DNA of 64,000 bases from Streptacidiphilus jeojiense (GCF_000719095.1 NZ_JOEH01000007.1:1-64000), one strand, 5' to 3'. Positions 17,749 through 26,563 are shown, counted from the first letter of the stretch. The notes: generated by a model not told the origin, from the sequence alone. Made by a program: numbers and translations.

Positions 17749-19290
17749 ATGACGGTAGAGGAAGTGGGACCGGCGGCACCGCCGGCCGGGTCGGGGGAAC
17801 GCGGATACGACCCACGGCTGACCAACCAGGATCTGGCGCCGCTCAGGGAGCAGCCCTGGGGTGCGTACAACATCTTCGCCTTCTGGATGTCCGACGTTCA
17901 CAGCGTCGGCGGCTACATCACCGCGGGCAGCCTCTTCGCCCTGGGCCTGACCAGCTGGCAGGTCTTCATCTGCCTGATCGTCGGCATCGTCATCGTGCAG
18001 TTCTTCTGCAACCTCGTCGCCAAGCCGAGCCAGCAGGCCGGTGTGCCGTACCCGGTCACCAGCCGGGCGTCGTTCGGAGTGCTGGGCGCCAACATCCCGG
18101 CGATCATCCGCGGCCTGATCGCGGTGGCCTGGTACGGGGTGCAGACCTTCCTGGCCGCCGAGTCACTGAACATCGTGTTCCTCAAGCTGTGGCCCGGCCT
18201 GGCCCCCTTCGCGGACGTGCACCGGCACGGCCTGCTCGGGCTGTCCTACCTCGGCTACCTGAGCTACGCGATCCTGTGGGTGCTGCAGGCCGCGCTGTTC
18301 TGGCGCGGCATGGACACCATCCGCAGGTTCATCGACCTGGCCGGCCCGGCGGTGTACGTGGTGATGCTGGTCCTGTGCCTCTACATGCTGTCCAAGGCCC
18401 ACTTCCACATCAACCTGGACCTGTCCGACAAGCACCTGTCCGGCTGGTCGCTGCTGTGGACGATGTGCGGCGCGACGGCCGCGGTGGTCGCCTACTTCTC
18501 CGGGCCGATGCTCAACTTCGGTGACTTCTCCCGCTACGTGGGGAAGTTCTCGCAGGTGAAGCGGGGCAACCTGCTCGGCCTTCCGATCAACTTCGTGATG
18601 TTCTCGCTGCTGACGGTGCTCACCGCCGCAGCGACGGTACCGGTGTACGGGCAGCTCATCACCGATCCGATCGTGACCGTCCAGAAGATCGACAACACCT
18701 TCGCGATCATCCTCGGCGGCGTCACCTTCGTCACGGCCACGGTGGGCATCAACATCGTCGCCAACTTCATCTCTCCGGCCTTCGACTTCTCGCACGTCAG
18801 TCCGCAGAAGATCAGCTGGCGCATGGGCGGCATGATCGCGGCGGTCGGCTCACTGCTGCTGACCCCGTGGAACTGGTACGACAACGCCAACGCGATCTTC
18901 TGGACGCTGGGCCTGCTGGGCGCTCTGATCGGTCCGCTCTTCGGCATCCTGATCGCCGACTTCTACCTGATCCGCCGCCAGAAGATCATCGTCGACGACC
19001 TGTTCACCCTGGACGAGGGCGGCGCGTACTACTACCAGGGCGGCTACAACCCGGCGGCGGTCAAGGCGGTGGTCCTGTCCGGCGCGATCTCGCTCGCCTC
19101 GGTCATCGTGCCCAAGCTGGGCGGCGTGCTGGGCTGGCTTCCGCAGTACGGCTGGTTCGTCGGCTGCGGCTGCGGGTTCGTGGCGTACTACCTGATCGCT
19201 CGCCGGGCGAACGTGGCCGGCTCCGGCCGGCGCGAGGTCCTTGCCCAACTGCCGGTCGCACCGACAGGAGCGGCGGCGTCGGCGGAGTGA
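17749..19290 (+). CDS. NCS1 family nucleobase/hydantoin:cation symporter
   Basis: A membrane transporter of 513 residues with about 12 helices. NCS1 hallmarks are present: an N-terminal LTNQDLAPLREQPWGAYNIF, then GVPYPVTSRASFGVLGANIP in the early transmembrane part, and NFGDFSRYVG in the middle. NCS1 carriers take up hydantoins, allantoin, uracil or similar compounds. ATG 17749 is used because GAGGAG precedes it; a GTG 15 bases upstream is in frame. The stop overlaps the start of the racemase gene, so transport and metabolism are coupled. Confidence 0.94.
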   Translation: MTVEEVGPAAPPAGSGERGYDPRLTNQDLAPLREQPWGAYNIFAFWMSDVHSVGGYITAGSLFALGLTSWQVFICLIVGIVIVQFFCNLVAKPSQQAGVPYPVTSRASFGVLGANIPAIIRGLIAVAWYGVQTFLAAESLNIVFLKLWPGLAPFADVHRHGLLGLSYLGYLSYAILWVLQAALFWRGMDTIRRFIDLAGPAVYVVMLVLCLYMLSKAHFHINLDLSDKHLSGWSLLWTMCGATAAVVAYFSGPMLNFGDFSRYVGKFSQVKRGNLLGLPINFVMFSLLTVLTAAATVPVYGQLITDPIVTVQKIDNTFAIILGGVTFVTATVGINIVANFISPAFDFSHVSPQKISWRMGGMIAAVGSLLLTPWNWYDNANAIFWTLGLLGALIGPLFGILIADFYLIRRQKIIVDDLFTLDEGGAYYYQGGYNPAAVKAVVLSGAISLASVIVPKLGGVLGWLPQYGWFVGCGCGFVAYYLIARRANVAGSGRREVLAQLPVAPTGAAASAE

Positions 19291-20021
19291 TGATCAAGGT
19301 CGTCAATCCGAACACCACCGAGTCGATGACCCGGTCGATCGAGGCCAGTGCCCGGCGCGCGGTCGGCCCGGGCACCGGCGTGATCGCGGTCAGCCCGGCG
19401 ATGGGACCCGTCTCGATCGAGTCCCACTACGACGAGGCGCTGAGCGTCCCCGGGCTGCTCACCGAGATCACCGGCGGCGCGTCGGCGGACGGGTACGTGA
19501 TCGCCTGCTTCGGCGACCCGGGGCTCGACGCGGCCAGGGAAGTCGCCCCTGGCCCGGTGGTCGGCATCGCCGAGGCGGCGATGCGGGCGGCGACCTACCT
19601 CGGCCGGTCGTTCACCGTGGTGACAACCCTGGCGCGGACGACAGGCCGGGCCCAGGAACTCGTGGACCGCTACGGCGTCCGCCCCTACTGCCGCAATGTC
19701 CGGGCCTGCGACGTGCCGGTGCTGGAACTGGAGACGGACCCCGGCGCGCGCGGCCGGATCGTCGCCGAGTGCCGCGCAGCGCTGGAGACCGACGGTGCCG
19801 AGGTGATCGTCCTGGGCTGCGCCGGGATGGCGGACCTGTGCACTGCTCTGACCGCGGAACTGGGCGTCCCCGTGGTGGACGGCGTGGCTGCAGCCGTCGC
19901 AGCGGTCGAAGGACTCCTACGACTCGGGCTCGGAACGAGCCGGTCCGGCGAGTATGCCCCTCCGCCGAGCAAGCCCTACCAGGGCGCCCTGGCGCACTTC
20001 GGCCTGGCCGACCCACGGTAG
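19290..20021 (+). CDS. Hydantoin racemase / Asp-Glu racemase family protein
   Basis: A protein of 243 residues with the Asp/Glu/hydantoin racemase fold. It begins MIKVVNPNTTESMTRSIE (the conserved NPN-T start), carries YVIACFGDPGLDAARE with the first catalytic Cys in ACFGDPG, and IVLGCAGMADLC with the second Cys. The two-cysteine layout fits racemisation of 5-substituted hydantoins or a related ligand. The ATG overlaps the permease stop by one base. No hydantoinase or carbamoylase gene is in the window, so the pathway here is incomplete. Confidence 0.92.
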   Translation: MIKVVNPNTTESMTRSIEASARRAVGPGTGVIAVSPAMGPVSIESHYDEALSVPGLLTEITGGASADGYVIACFGDPGLDAAREVAPGPVVGIAEAAMRAATYLGRSFTVVTTLARTTGRAQELVDRYGVRPYCRNVRACDVPVLELETDPGARGRIVAECRAALETDGAEVIVLGCAGMADLCTALTAELGVPVVDGVAAAVAAVEGLLRLGLGTSRSGEYAPPPSKPYQGALAHFGLADPR

Positions 20022-20234
20022 TGTCGAATGCGCATCCTCCCTTGATCACCTCGCCACCATCGCGTCGGTGGTGTGGGACGGGCCGCACGCAGCCGGCGAT
20101 CTGAGTCATCTGCGGGATACGGCCGCCGAACACGAGGAGGCCCTGCGCCGGCGCCGCGCCGCCGGGAGAGCCTGTCCTCAATCGTGCTCATCCCCCGGCG
20201 ACAGGGTCCCGGCGGTACGCCCGGCGAAGCCTCG

Positions 20235-21638
20235 TCAGCTATGGGAGGGGGCGAGGTCGCCTTCGATGACGGTTTGGATGATCTGCGGTCGGTCCCACAG
20301 GGCCAGAACGTCGTTGGCGACGGCGACGACGGCCAGCGGGTCCTGCTGGCCGCGCACCATGATGGCGACTGCTGACAGGCTGCGCGGAACGGCGCCCGCA
20401 TCCAACAGGACGCGCCACTCCTGCGGCCCGAGCTCCAGGTACTCCAGGCCGGTCAGGTTCGCGATCTCCAGCGGATCGGCGAGCGTTCCGGGGTAGGCGG
20501 CAAGGGTGCGCAGCCGCGGCAGCCCGGTAACGGGGGCGAGGCTGACCGGCTCGTCCTCCCACACGCCGATCGACAGGACCTCCAGGCCCGGGTGCGCTGC
20601 GGCCTGGACACTGGGCACGCTGCGGACGTTGACGTGGGCAACGACCGGCGGCAGGCCGGAGTCGGCCTCCTCCCTGTAGCGGCTGGGGCGTTCCAGGACG
20701 AGGTCGGTGAGGGAGTCGGCGAGCAGGTCGGCGCCGGTGCTCTCCTCATGGGACAGCAGGATGATCTGCCCGAGGTGACCGCGCGGGCCGGGAGTCAGGT
20801 CCACCGCCAACCGGTCCCCGCCGCCGTTGTCGCCGAACGCGATCCAGCCGGGCGAGCCGACCAGGCCCTGGACCGCGGCGCCGGGCCCGGTGACGACCGC
20901 GCCCTTCGCCCCGAACTGCCAGAGGAAGTGACGGGACGTCGCATCTGCGACGTACAGGTCATCCAAGGGGAACAACTCGCAACCGACTGCGTGGTACACG
21001 CCGCCGGCCCTCTCGTAGTCGCCCCAGTCCTCCCACCGTGCCCGAGTCACCCGGTAGAGCACCTTCAGTTCCTCGGGCAGCGGGACACCCAGTCGTGCCT
21101 CCGTGGCAGCGATCTCCTCCTGCGTTGCCCCGACGGCGTCGGGCAGCCGCTCACGCAGCGTCCGCTCCAGCAGCGCCAGATCCACTGACGGGGCCGGCAC
21201 CGCTGCGGGCACCGGCTCGGGAAGGCGGCGCCAGGGCTCGGGGACCGAGCCCTCGACCAGGACCAGCGCCCCCGGATGGGCGCTGCCGATGCCCGACTCC
21301 ACCGCCGGGCTCGGCCCGAGCAGATGGAACACCGTCCTGCCCGTTCCGGAGACTTCCGCCCGGAAGGAGATGTCGTCGATGCCGGCGTCAGCGAGCGCTC
21401 CCTGCACCCGCTGCACCGCGTCGAACTCATCCTGCACGTCCTCCACCTGGGCCGCACGGCCAGGAACCCGTCGCGGCCGCCGCAGAGCCAGACTCCAGCC
21501 GTGCCGGCCGATCCTCCCCGACACGCGCACCGACGCAGCACCGTGCCGGTCCGGACTGCTGTCCACCAGGAGCCGCAGCACGGGCGCCCACGTCGCGAAG
21601 TCATGTATCGAAAGCGAAGTGACCTTCTGATCAACCAT
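20235..21638 (-). CDS. SMI1/KNR4 (SUKH) family protein with leucine-rich-like tail
   Basis: A protein of 467 residues in three parts. Residues 1-120 form an unassigned N-terminal region (SIHDFATWAPVLRLLVDSSP). Residues about 155-310 form a SUKH/SMI1-KNR4 domain: ATEARLGVPLPEELKVLYRV near 180 and GWIAFGDNGGGDRLAVDL near 265. The C-terminal part has leucine-rich-like strands (GLPRLRTLAAYPG, NLTGLEYLELG). SUKH proteins include immunity proteins of polymorphic toxin systems, but also housekeeping members. No toxin gene is adjacent. The ATG at 21638 is used. Confidence 0.85.
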   Translation of the reverse strand: MVDQKVTSLSIHDFATWAPVLRLLVDSSPDRHGAASVRVSGRIGRHGWSLALRRPRRVPGRAAQVEDVQDEFDAVQRVQGALADAGIDDISFRAEVSGTGRTVFHLLGPSPAVESGIGSAHPGALVLVEGSVPEPWRRLPEPVPAAVPAPSVDLALLERTLRERLPDAVGATQEEIAATEARLGVPLPEELKVLYRVTRARWEDWGDYERAGGVYHAVGCELFPLDDLYVADATSRHFLWQFGAKGAVVTGPGAAVQGLVGSPGWIAFGDNGGGDRLAVDLTPGPRGHLGQIILLSHEESTGADLLADSLTDLVLERPSRYREEADSGLPPVVAHVNVRSVPSVQAAAHPGLEVLSIGVWEDEPVSLAPVTGLPRLRTLAAYPGTLADPLEIANLTGLEYLELGPQEWRVLLDAGAVPRSLSAVAIMVRGQQDPLAVVAVANDVLALWDRPQIIQTVIEGDLAPSHS

Positions 21639-21841
21639 GCGCAGACCCTACGCGCGACCACCGACACATGTCCCCGGAGAACCCGGCGTTCTGGCCGGCG
21701 GCGAGTTGGTCGGCGTGGTCGCGAGCGCCGTTCGCGCTGCACGCTTCGGAGGAGGCTGTCCGATGTCTTGCCGCCGCGTGCGCGCGGCTGGAACCCTCTG
21801 AGGGACCATCAACAGCCGTAGCGCCGTGGGAGGCCCTCCGC

Positions 21842-22534
21842 ATGGATGTGCACCTGCACCCGCATGTCAGTGCACGCCGCCGTGCGGCACTCGGGGCCGC
21901 GCTGCTGGCGGCCACGCTCGCCGTGCTGCCGGCCTGCGGTGCCCCGCAGGACCTCACCGCTGCGGTCTCCTCCAGCAGCTCATCCGCCGCCGCGAGCGCG
22001 AGTTCCAGCCACACCACCGCTGCCTCCTCCGCGAACCCGAGCGCCTCGGAAAGTGCGCACCCGTCCGCAAGCGGGAGCGCCTCCACCAGGCCGAGCCCGT
22101 CCGCCACCCGCCCAGCCGGCGTGAGCGTCAAACCGAACCCGGCCCGCGCCGGGTCCGCTCTCACCCTCACCGTCTCCGGTTGCAAGGGCACCGGCGGCAT
22201 CGGCTCCTCCACCGCCTTCAGCGCCGACGCGCCGCTCTCCCCCGCCTCCGGCGGCGGCAACCTGCTGACCGGCACCACCACGGTCACATCGACTGCCCTG
22301 CCCGGCACCTACCCCGTCGCAGCTGCCTGCGCCGGCGGCGGCACCGTGACCGGCACTCTCACGGTGATGGGCGCCCCACCCTCCAGCGGCCACATCGGAA
22401 CCGGCGCCGGCGGCACCGTCACCCACAGCACCAACCCGGCACTCGGCCTCCTCGGCGCCCTGCTGCTCCTGGGCGGCGCCGCCGCCTGGTGGCGGGCACG
22501 CCCCCGCGCCAACGGACATGACCGTGCCCACTGA
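21842..22534 (+). CDS. Lipoprotein with C-terminal membrane anchor, coupled to sortase
   Basis: A protein of 230 residues. An N-terminal lipoprotein signal ends in lipobox LPAC (Cys 32). A Ser/Ala/Thr-rich linker (about 40-95) follows, then an Ig-like segment (VSVKPNPARAGSALTLTVSG), a Gly-rich stretch, a C-terminal helix (LLGALLLLGGAAAWW) and a basic tail RARPRANGHDRAH. The tail resembles a sortase sorting signal but no LPXTG or LAXTG motif is visible. The stop overlaps the sortase start by 17 bases. The start at ATG 21842 is chosen for the signal peptide; the frame is open further upstream. Confidence 0.72.
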   Translation: MDVHLHPHVSARRRAALGAALLAATLAVLPACGAPQDLTAAVSSSSSSAAASASSSHTTAASSANPSASESAHPSASGSASTRPSPSATRPAGVSVKPNPARAGSALTLTVSGCKGTGGIGSSTAFSADAPLSPASGGGNLLTGTTTVTSTALPGTYPVAAACAGGGTVTGTLTVMGAPPSSGHIGTGAGGTVTHSTNPALGLLGALLLLGGAAAWWRARPRANGHDRAH

Positions 22535-23141
22535 CGACCCGCAGCGCCGCAAGCGCGGCAACGCGCTCCTCGTCGGCGCGGTGGGCGCGCTGCTCATCTG
22601 GATGGCCGCCCACGGCAGCCTCCAGACGGCCCCTCAGCCACCCCCCTCCGCAGCCCTGGCCCGCACCGTCGACGGACGCGGACCGCTGCCCGCTTCAGCC
22701 CCCGAACGTGTCCGCATCCCCGCCATCGGCGTCGACGCCCCCACCACCGTCCTCGGCCTGGCCGCCGACGGCCAGATCGCCGTACCCACCTACCGCCAGG
22801 CCGACCACATCGGCTGGTACCGCTACTCACCCGCCCCGGGCACCCCCGGCACCGCCGTCCTCCTCGGCCACGTCGACACCCCCACCGGCCGCGCCGTCCT
22901 CTACCGCCTGGGCCAACTCCGCCCCGGCGACCACATCCGCATCGACCGCCAGGACGGCAGCACCGCCGTCTTCACCGTCACGCGGATCGCCGCCTACACC
23001 GACAGCGCCTTCCCCACCAGCCAGGTCTACTCCCTCTCCAGCCCCCCACAACTCGCCCTCATCACCTGCGGCTACGGCTACGACCCCGCCACCCACCGCT
23101 ACCTCGGCAGCATCGTCGCCTTCGCCCGCCTCACCACCTGA
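22518..23141 (+). CDS. Class F-like sortase
   Basis: A transpeptidase of 207 residues anchored by an N-terminal helix (about 15-32). The sortase catalytic triad is visible: His 118 in LLGHVDTP, Cys 184 in LITCGYGY and Arg 194 in THRYLG. The preceding VRIPAIGVDAPTTVLG is typical of actinobacterial sortases of class E/F. Its start lies inside the upstream lipoprotein gene, so the two are co-translated and the lipoprotein is the obvious candidate partner or substrate. The downstream S53 peptidase gene is convergent. Confidence 0.9.
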   Translation: MTVPTDDPQRRKRGNALLVGAVGALLIWMAAHGSLQTAPQPPPSAALARTVDGRGPLPASAPERVRIPAIGVDAPTTVLGLAADGQIAVPTYRQADHIGWYRYSPAPGTPGTAVLLGHVDTPTGRAVLYRLGQLRPGDHIRIDRQDGSTAVFTVTRIAAYTDSAFPTSQVYSLSSPPQLALITCGYGYDPATHRYLGSIVAFARLTT

Positions 23142-23195
23142 CCGCCTCCGGAGGACGCACGGCCGCAGCCGTCTGGGGTGCCACCGGCCGGGCGG

Positions 23196-25181
23196 TCAGC
23201 CGCTGCGGCGGAGGGCTGCGATGAAGGCGGTTCCGTTCGGGGTGCCGACGCCGGTCATGGTGTCGTATCCCTTGGCGGTCACCTGCTCGGTGTCGGGGCG
23301 TTGCTGAACGTCGAAGACGTCGACGCCCGCGCTGGTGAAGGTGTCGTCGGGCGCGATGTAGACGGCCCGGTTCTGCTGCGGCGCGGACGTGCTGATCGGC
23401 AGGGTGTCGTGGAACGCCCGGGTGCCGGCCAGACGGTAGAGCAGCGGGTTGATGAAGCCGTACGGCAGCGTCTGTCCCTGCTGGGCATCGGCGACCAGGC
23501 CTGCGACCAGTGGGGTGGCCAGGCTGGTGCCGGCGCTTGCCACGGTGCGGTAGCGCCCGGGCTTCCCGTGGCTGTCCGAATCGGTGTAGCCGGTCAGCAT
23601 GCCGGTGTCGGGGTCGGCGTCGGCGGCGATGTCCGGCACTGCCCGGCCGAGCACCGTCTGCTTGGCCACCCGCACCCGTGCCATCGACGCCGGGACGACG
23701 CCCTTCTGGTACGTCGGCTGCCGGTAGACGTCGCTGACGCCCCCACCGCCCCCGCTGACACCGAGGTCGGTCCACCTGCCGCCGTCCAGGGAGCCGTAGT
23801 CATCGGACCAGCCGGTCTCGAACACCCGGTTGCGCGCGGCCCCCACCCCCAGGGTGGTGCCGCCGACCGCCACTGCGTACGGGTCGGAGTCGGTGACGGT
23901 CAGGCCCGGGGTGTCACCGGAGGCGACGTACATGCCGACCCCCTCGGCTGCCGCCCGAACGTCGATGGCGTGCACGATCTGCGGAGCCACGTCTCCCAGC
24001 GGGATCTGCCACGAGTTCGACACGATCGAGGCCAGGGGGCGGTGTCCGTCCCCGGCCAGCACGGCCGAAGCCGCGTCCAGCAGCGCCTGGTCCTCGTCGC
24101 AGCCGGTACCCACCACCATCACCTGGTCCGCGCCAGGTGCCATGGCGTAGACAGCCTCGGAGTCCATCTCCGCCTCGACGTCAACGGCAGGCGACTGTGC
24201 CGCACGGTCCCTTGCCGGCGAGGGCGCGGTACAGGCGCTCCCTGCCTGGACCTGCCGGAACTGGGAGCGCTTCGGCAGCGGCAGCCGGTTGCTGCGGGCG
24301 TACGCGGTGAGCGTCTGGAACATCGCGGTCGGCGACTCGTCCTCGGTCAGCGCCACACGCTGGCCCCTGCCGGTGTCCCTCCACGTCGCCCCGTAGGCGG
24401 CCCGCAGTTGGGCCGCGGAGTACCCGCACACCGGCAGCGAGGCCCGGGTCAACCCCCGGTAGGCGGGATGCAGGGCATGCACGTGCTGCGCCCAGTACTG
24501 GCCGCACGTCGCCGGCTTGCCCGCTGACTTGCCCGCCGGCTTGCCCGCCGCTGGGCTCTGCGCAACCGACGCAACCGTGCTCCCCGATGCGACGGACGCG
24601 CTGCTCAGCCCGGTCACCCCCAGCACATCGGGGGCCAGCGACGCAGGCACCGACACCTGGCGGTCGTTGGAGGTGAACACCGGCGACCGGCCCGCCGACC
24701 CGCGTTCGGCGTCCCGGGGCTGGTACTGGCCGATCCGCACCTGGAAAGCGGACTCGAACGCCGAGACCGGCCCCGTCGCCGACACGAAGTCACGGCCGCC
24801 GTCGACCTGAACCCCCGTCAGCCCCCTGCCGATGAGCCACCCCATCACCGCCCCGACCTGCGCGGCCGTCGGACCGAACCTGGCGGTGTAGGCATCCGGG
24901 CTCAGGTAGCGGTGGAACTCGGGGCTGCCCGGCGTGGCCACCGCGTCCGCGGACGCGGCGGCGCGCGCCGCGTCCGGCCTGAGCCACACCTGGACCGTCA
25001 GTCGCTGCGACGCGGGCACGGCCCCCACCCAGACGGCAGAGCCCACCGCCGCGCGGACCGACCCGGGCAACGCGACAGTTGACGCGGTCCGCCCAGAACC
25101 CGACGCACCCGCGACGCCGCCGGACGCCACCACCGCCGCACAGGCCGCCATCGCAGCCACCGTCTGAAGAAAGCCCCTCAC
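23196..25181 (-). CDS. Secreted S53 family serine-carboxyl peptidase (sedolisin, kumamolisin-like)
   Basis: A protein of 661 residues. Signal peptide (RGFLQTVAAMAACAAVVASG), then a pro-domain (about 50-200, LTVQVWLRP and FHRYLSPDAYTARFG typical of pro-kumamolisin activation domains), a Lys/Pro-rich linker, and the catalytic domain. The Glu-Asp pair is in DVEAEMDSEAVYAMAP and the Ser in GTSLATPLVAGL; the C-terminal calcium site region shows TGVGTPNG. GTG 25181 is preferred because AGGAG lies about 6 bases upstream; the longer frame to 25328 is Arg/Cys-rich and unlikely. It should degrade proteins in acidic surroundings outside the cell. Confidence 0.93.
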   Translation of the reverse strand: MRGFLQTVAAMAACAAVVASGGVAGASGSGRTASTVALPGSVRAAVGSAVWVGAVPASQRLTVQVWLRPDAARAAASADAVATPGSPEFHRYLSPDAYTARFGPTAAQVGAVMGWLIGRGLTGVQVDGGRDFVSATGPVSAFESAFQVRIGQYQPRDAERGSAGRSPVFTSNDRQVSVPASLAPDVLGVTGLSSASVASGSTVASVAQSPAAGKPAGKSAGKPATCGQYWAQHVHALHPAYRGLTRASLPVCGYSAAQLRAAYGATWRDTGRGQRVALTEDESPTAMFQTLTAYARSNRLPLPKRSQFRQVQAGSACTAPSPARDRAAQSPAVDVEAEMDSEAVYAMAPGADQVMVVGTGCDEDQALLDAASAVLAGDGHRPLASIVSNSWQIPLGDVAPQIVHAIDVRAAAEGVGMYVASGDTPGLTVTDSDPYAVAVGGTTLGVGAARNRVFETGWSDDYGSLDGGRWTDLGVSGGGGGVSDVYRQPTYQKGVVPASMARVRVAKQTVLGRAVPDIAADADPDTGMLTGYTDSDSHGKPGRYRTVASAGTSLATPLVAGLVADAQQGQTLPYGFINPLLYRLAGTRAFHDTLPISTSAPQQNRAVYIAPDDTFTSAGVDVFDVQQRPDTEQVTAKGYDTMTGVGTPNGTAFIAALRRSG

Positions 25182-25343
25182 CAGCGCTCCTGTCCTACAC
25201 GAACACAGCGCCCCACGGCCGCCGCTCTCCCCGAGTACAACGCAGTTCGCACACCCTCGGTTGCGGCAGCGTCGGCATCGGCGTTCAGCGTGAGCCCGCT
25301 CCCGACGAGCTGTGTTCCCGGCGGGCACCGTGCTGACGGGAAG

Positions 25344-25772
25344 TCACCGGTCGGTGGTGCCCGTGGCAGTGGCAGCATCCAGGCGTGCCTGCTCGGCGAG
25401 GTGTTGTTTGGCGGTCTCCCAACTGATCGGCAGCTCTTCCACCGGGAGCTCCCAGAAGGTGAAGTTCGAGCTCCGCATGGTGGGGCGCAGGACGCTCATG
25501 ATGCTGCGGTGCGGCTCTGTCCCCGCGAACGCGTAGAGGGCGTCACGTCCCTCCCAGGCGGAGAGCGTGAAGAAAGTCCGCTTCAGTGGTTGGGCGATCA
25601 GGGACGCACCCAACGCGCCCGGTGCGGAACGCACCTGACGCCATGCAGCGAGCGACTTCAGGAAGAAGCGCGGCACGTCTTTGGCGGACCGCACCTCGAA
25701 GCGCGACGCCATGACGAACGCGCGAGTGTCGGGGGTGGCCGGGTTCGGAGTCGTCCAGGGCAGAGTTGGCAT
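25344..25772 (-). CDS. DUF3291-like (monooxygenase-related fold) protein
   Basis: A protein of 142 residues with a pattern of DUF3291/ABM-like proteins: RAFVMASRFEVRSAKDVPRF, then RTFFTLSAWEGRDALYAFAG, and NFTFWELPVEELPISWETAK. The fold is a dimeric alpha/beta barrel; no reaction is established. The upstream region is AT-richer and holds two copies of TGGATACT (read on this strand) 22 bases apart, which could be an operator. Confidence 0.75.
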   Translation of the reverse strand: MPTLPWTTPNPATPDTRAFVMASRFEVRSAKDVPRFFLKSLAAWRQVRSAPGALGASLIAQPLKRTFFTLSAWEGRDALYAFAGTEPHRSIMSVLRPTMRSSNFTFWELPVEELPISWETAKQHLAEQARLDAATATGTTDR

Positions 25773-25804
25773 CGTGTTCCCCCGTTGTGAAGTTGGCGAG
25801 TGGC

Positions 25805-25834
25805 AGTATCCATATTAGACAGTTCGAGTATCCA
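25805..25834. promoter_or_regulatory. Direct repeat AGTATCCA, possible operator
   Basis: AGTATCCA occurs at 25805-25812 and again at 25827-25834, 22 bases apart (two helical turns), in an AT-rich patch upstream of the DUF3291-like gene. Regulators of the HxlR/MarR kind often use such repeats, but no such regulator gene is adjacent. Confidence 0.35.
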
Positions 25835-25934
25835 AGGCCGCCCGCTCAGCCAGGCAGTCGTAGCCGTGGCCGGTTCACGCAGGCTCCTGATTCAGACGTC
25901 CCCGAAGTCGTCCACATCCCCGCTCGTCCGGACA

Positions 25935-26381
25935 TCACCCGGGAGCTGACCGCGTTCGCCTCCGCGCTGGAATCTCGGCTGCGGCAAGCCGGGCGTTTTC
26001 GCGCACCTGTGGGTCGGGGTGGTGAAGGAACGGCTCGATCAGCAGCAGGGCCCGCGGGTCGTAGGTGGCGCCGAGCATGTAGAGGACGTATTCGAGGAGC
26101 TCGCGCTCCAATGTCGGCGTGGCGGTCGCCAGCGGTTCGATGAGGTCCAAGGGCAGGCGGTGGTGGTTGAAGGCCTCACTGATCGAATTCAGGGCGGACT
26201 CGCGGACCTTTCTCACCGGTTCGCTGACGGCCAGGCCGACCAGACGTCCGACGACCAGACGGGCGGTATCCGTGTCGAGTGCGGTGCCGCGCAGAAGGTC
26301 CCCGAGAGTATCGGCGGCGACATCCCGATGGTCCGGATCGCAATCGGTCAGCGCCTCAAGCGCCGTGATCATGTCGCTCAT
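25935..26381 (-). CDS. HEAT-repeat-like protein
   Basis: An all-helical protein of 148 residues. Repeating helix pairs (DVAADTLGDLLRG, PVRKVRESALNSISEAFNHH, LLIEPFLHHPDPQVRENARL) have the DPxVRExA signature of HEAT-like repeats, which mediate protein binding. Its ATG overlaps the stop of the upstream small basic protein gene by four bases (ATGA), so the two are translationally coupled. It could serve as a partner-binding or immunity protein for its neighbour, which is inference. Confidence 0.7.
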   Translation of the reverse strand: MSDMITALEALTDCDPDHRDVAADTLGDLLRGTALDTDTARLVVGRLVGLAVSEPVRKVRESALNSISEAFNHHRLPLDLIEPLATATPTLERELLEYVLYMLGATYDPRALLLIEPFLHHPDPQVRENARLAAAEIPARRRTRSAPG

Positions 26382-26563
26382 GCCAGCACCTCGGACCGCT
26401 CGACCAGGACGCCGTCCTCGAAGCGTGCACCAGCGTGGACGACAGGCACCAGATGGGCTCCGGTGATGGCGCGCGGGCTCTGGTGGCGGGGGGCCTGTTC
26501 AACGGGGAACCCAAGAGCGCGGGCCCGCGCGTGCAAGCGGCGTCGTTCGCGTCGTTCGGACAT
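26378..26563 (-). CDS. Small basic protein, paralogue of the product at 14440-14745
   Basis: A protein of 61 residues starting MSERRERRRLHARARALG. It shares 20 of its first 26 residues with the protein encoded at 14440-14745, and the DNA is similar too. The second half (GAHLVPVVHAGARFEDGVLV) is beta-like. The start at ATG 26563 is supported by the paralogy; the frame is open upstream to 26665. It is coupled by a four-base overlap to the HEAT-like gene. Function unknown. Confidence 0.6.
   Translation of the reverse strand: MSERRERRRLHARARALGFPVEQAPRHQSPRAITGAHLVPVVHAGARFEDGVLVERSEVLA

Noticed and set aside
20022..20234. Coding-like stretch after the racemase gene
   Set aside because: One frame reads DLSHLRDTAAEHEEALRRRR but has no start of its own and no recognisable family; 213 bases of intergenic DNA is the simpler reading.
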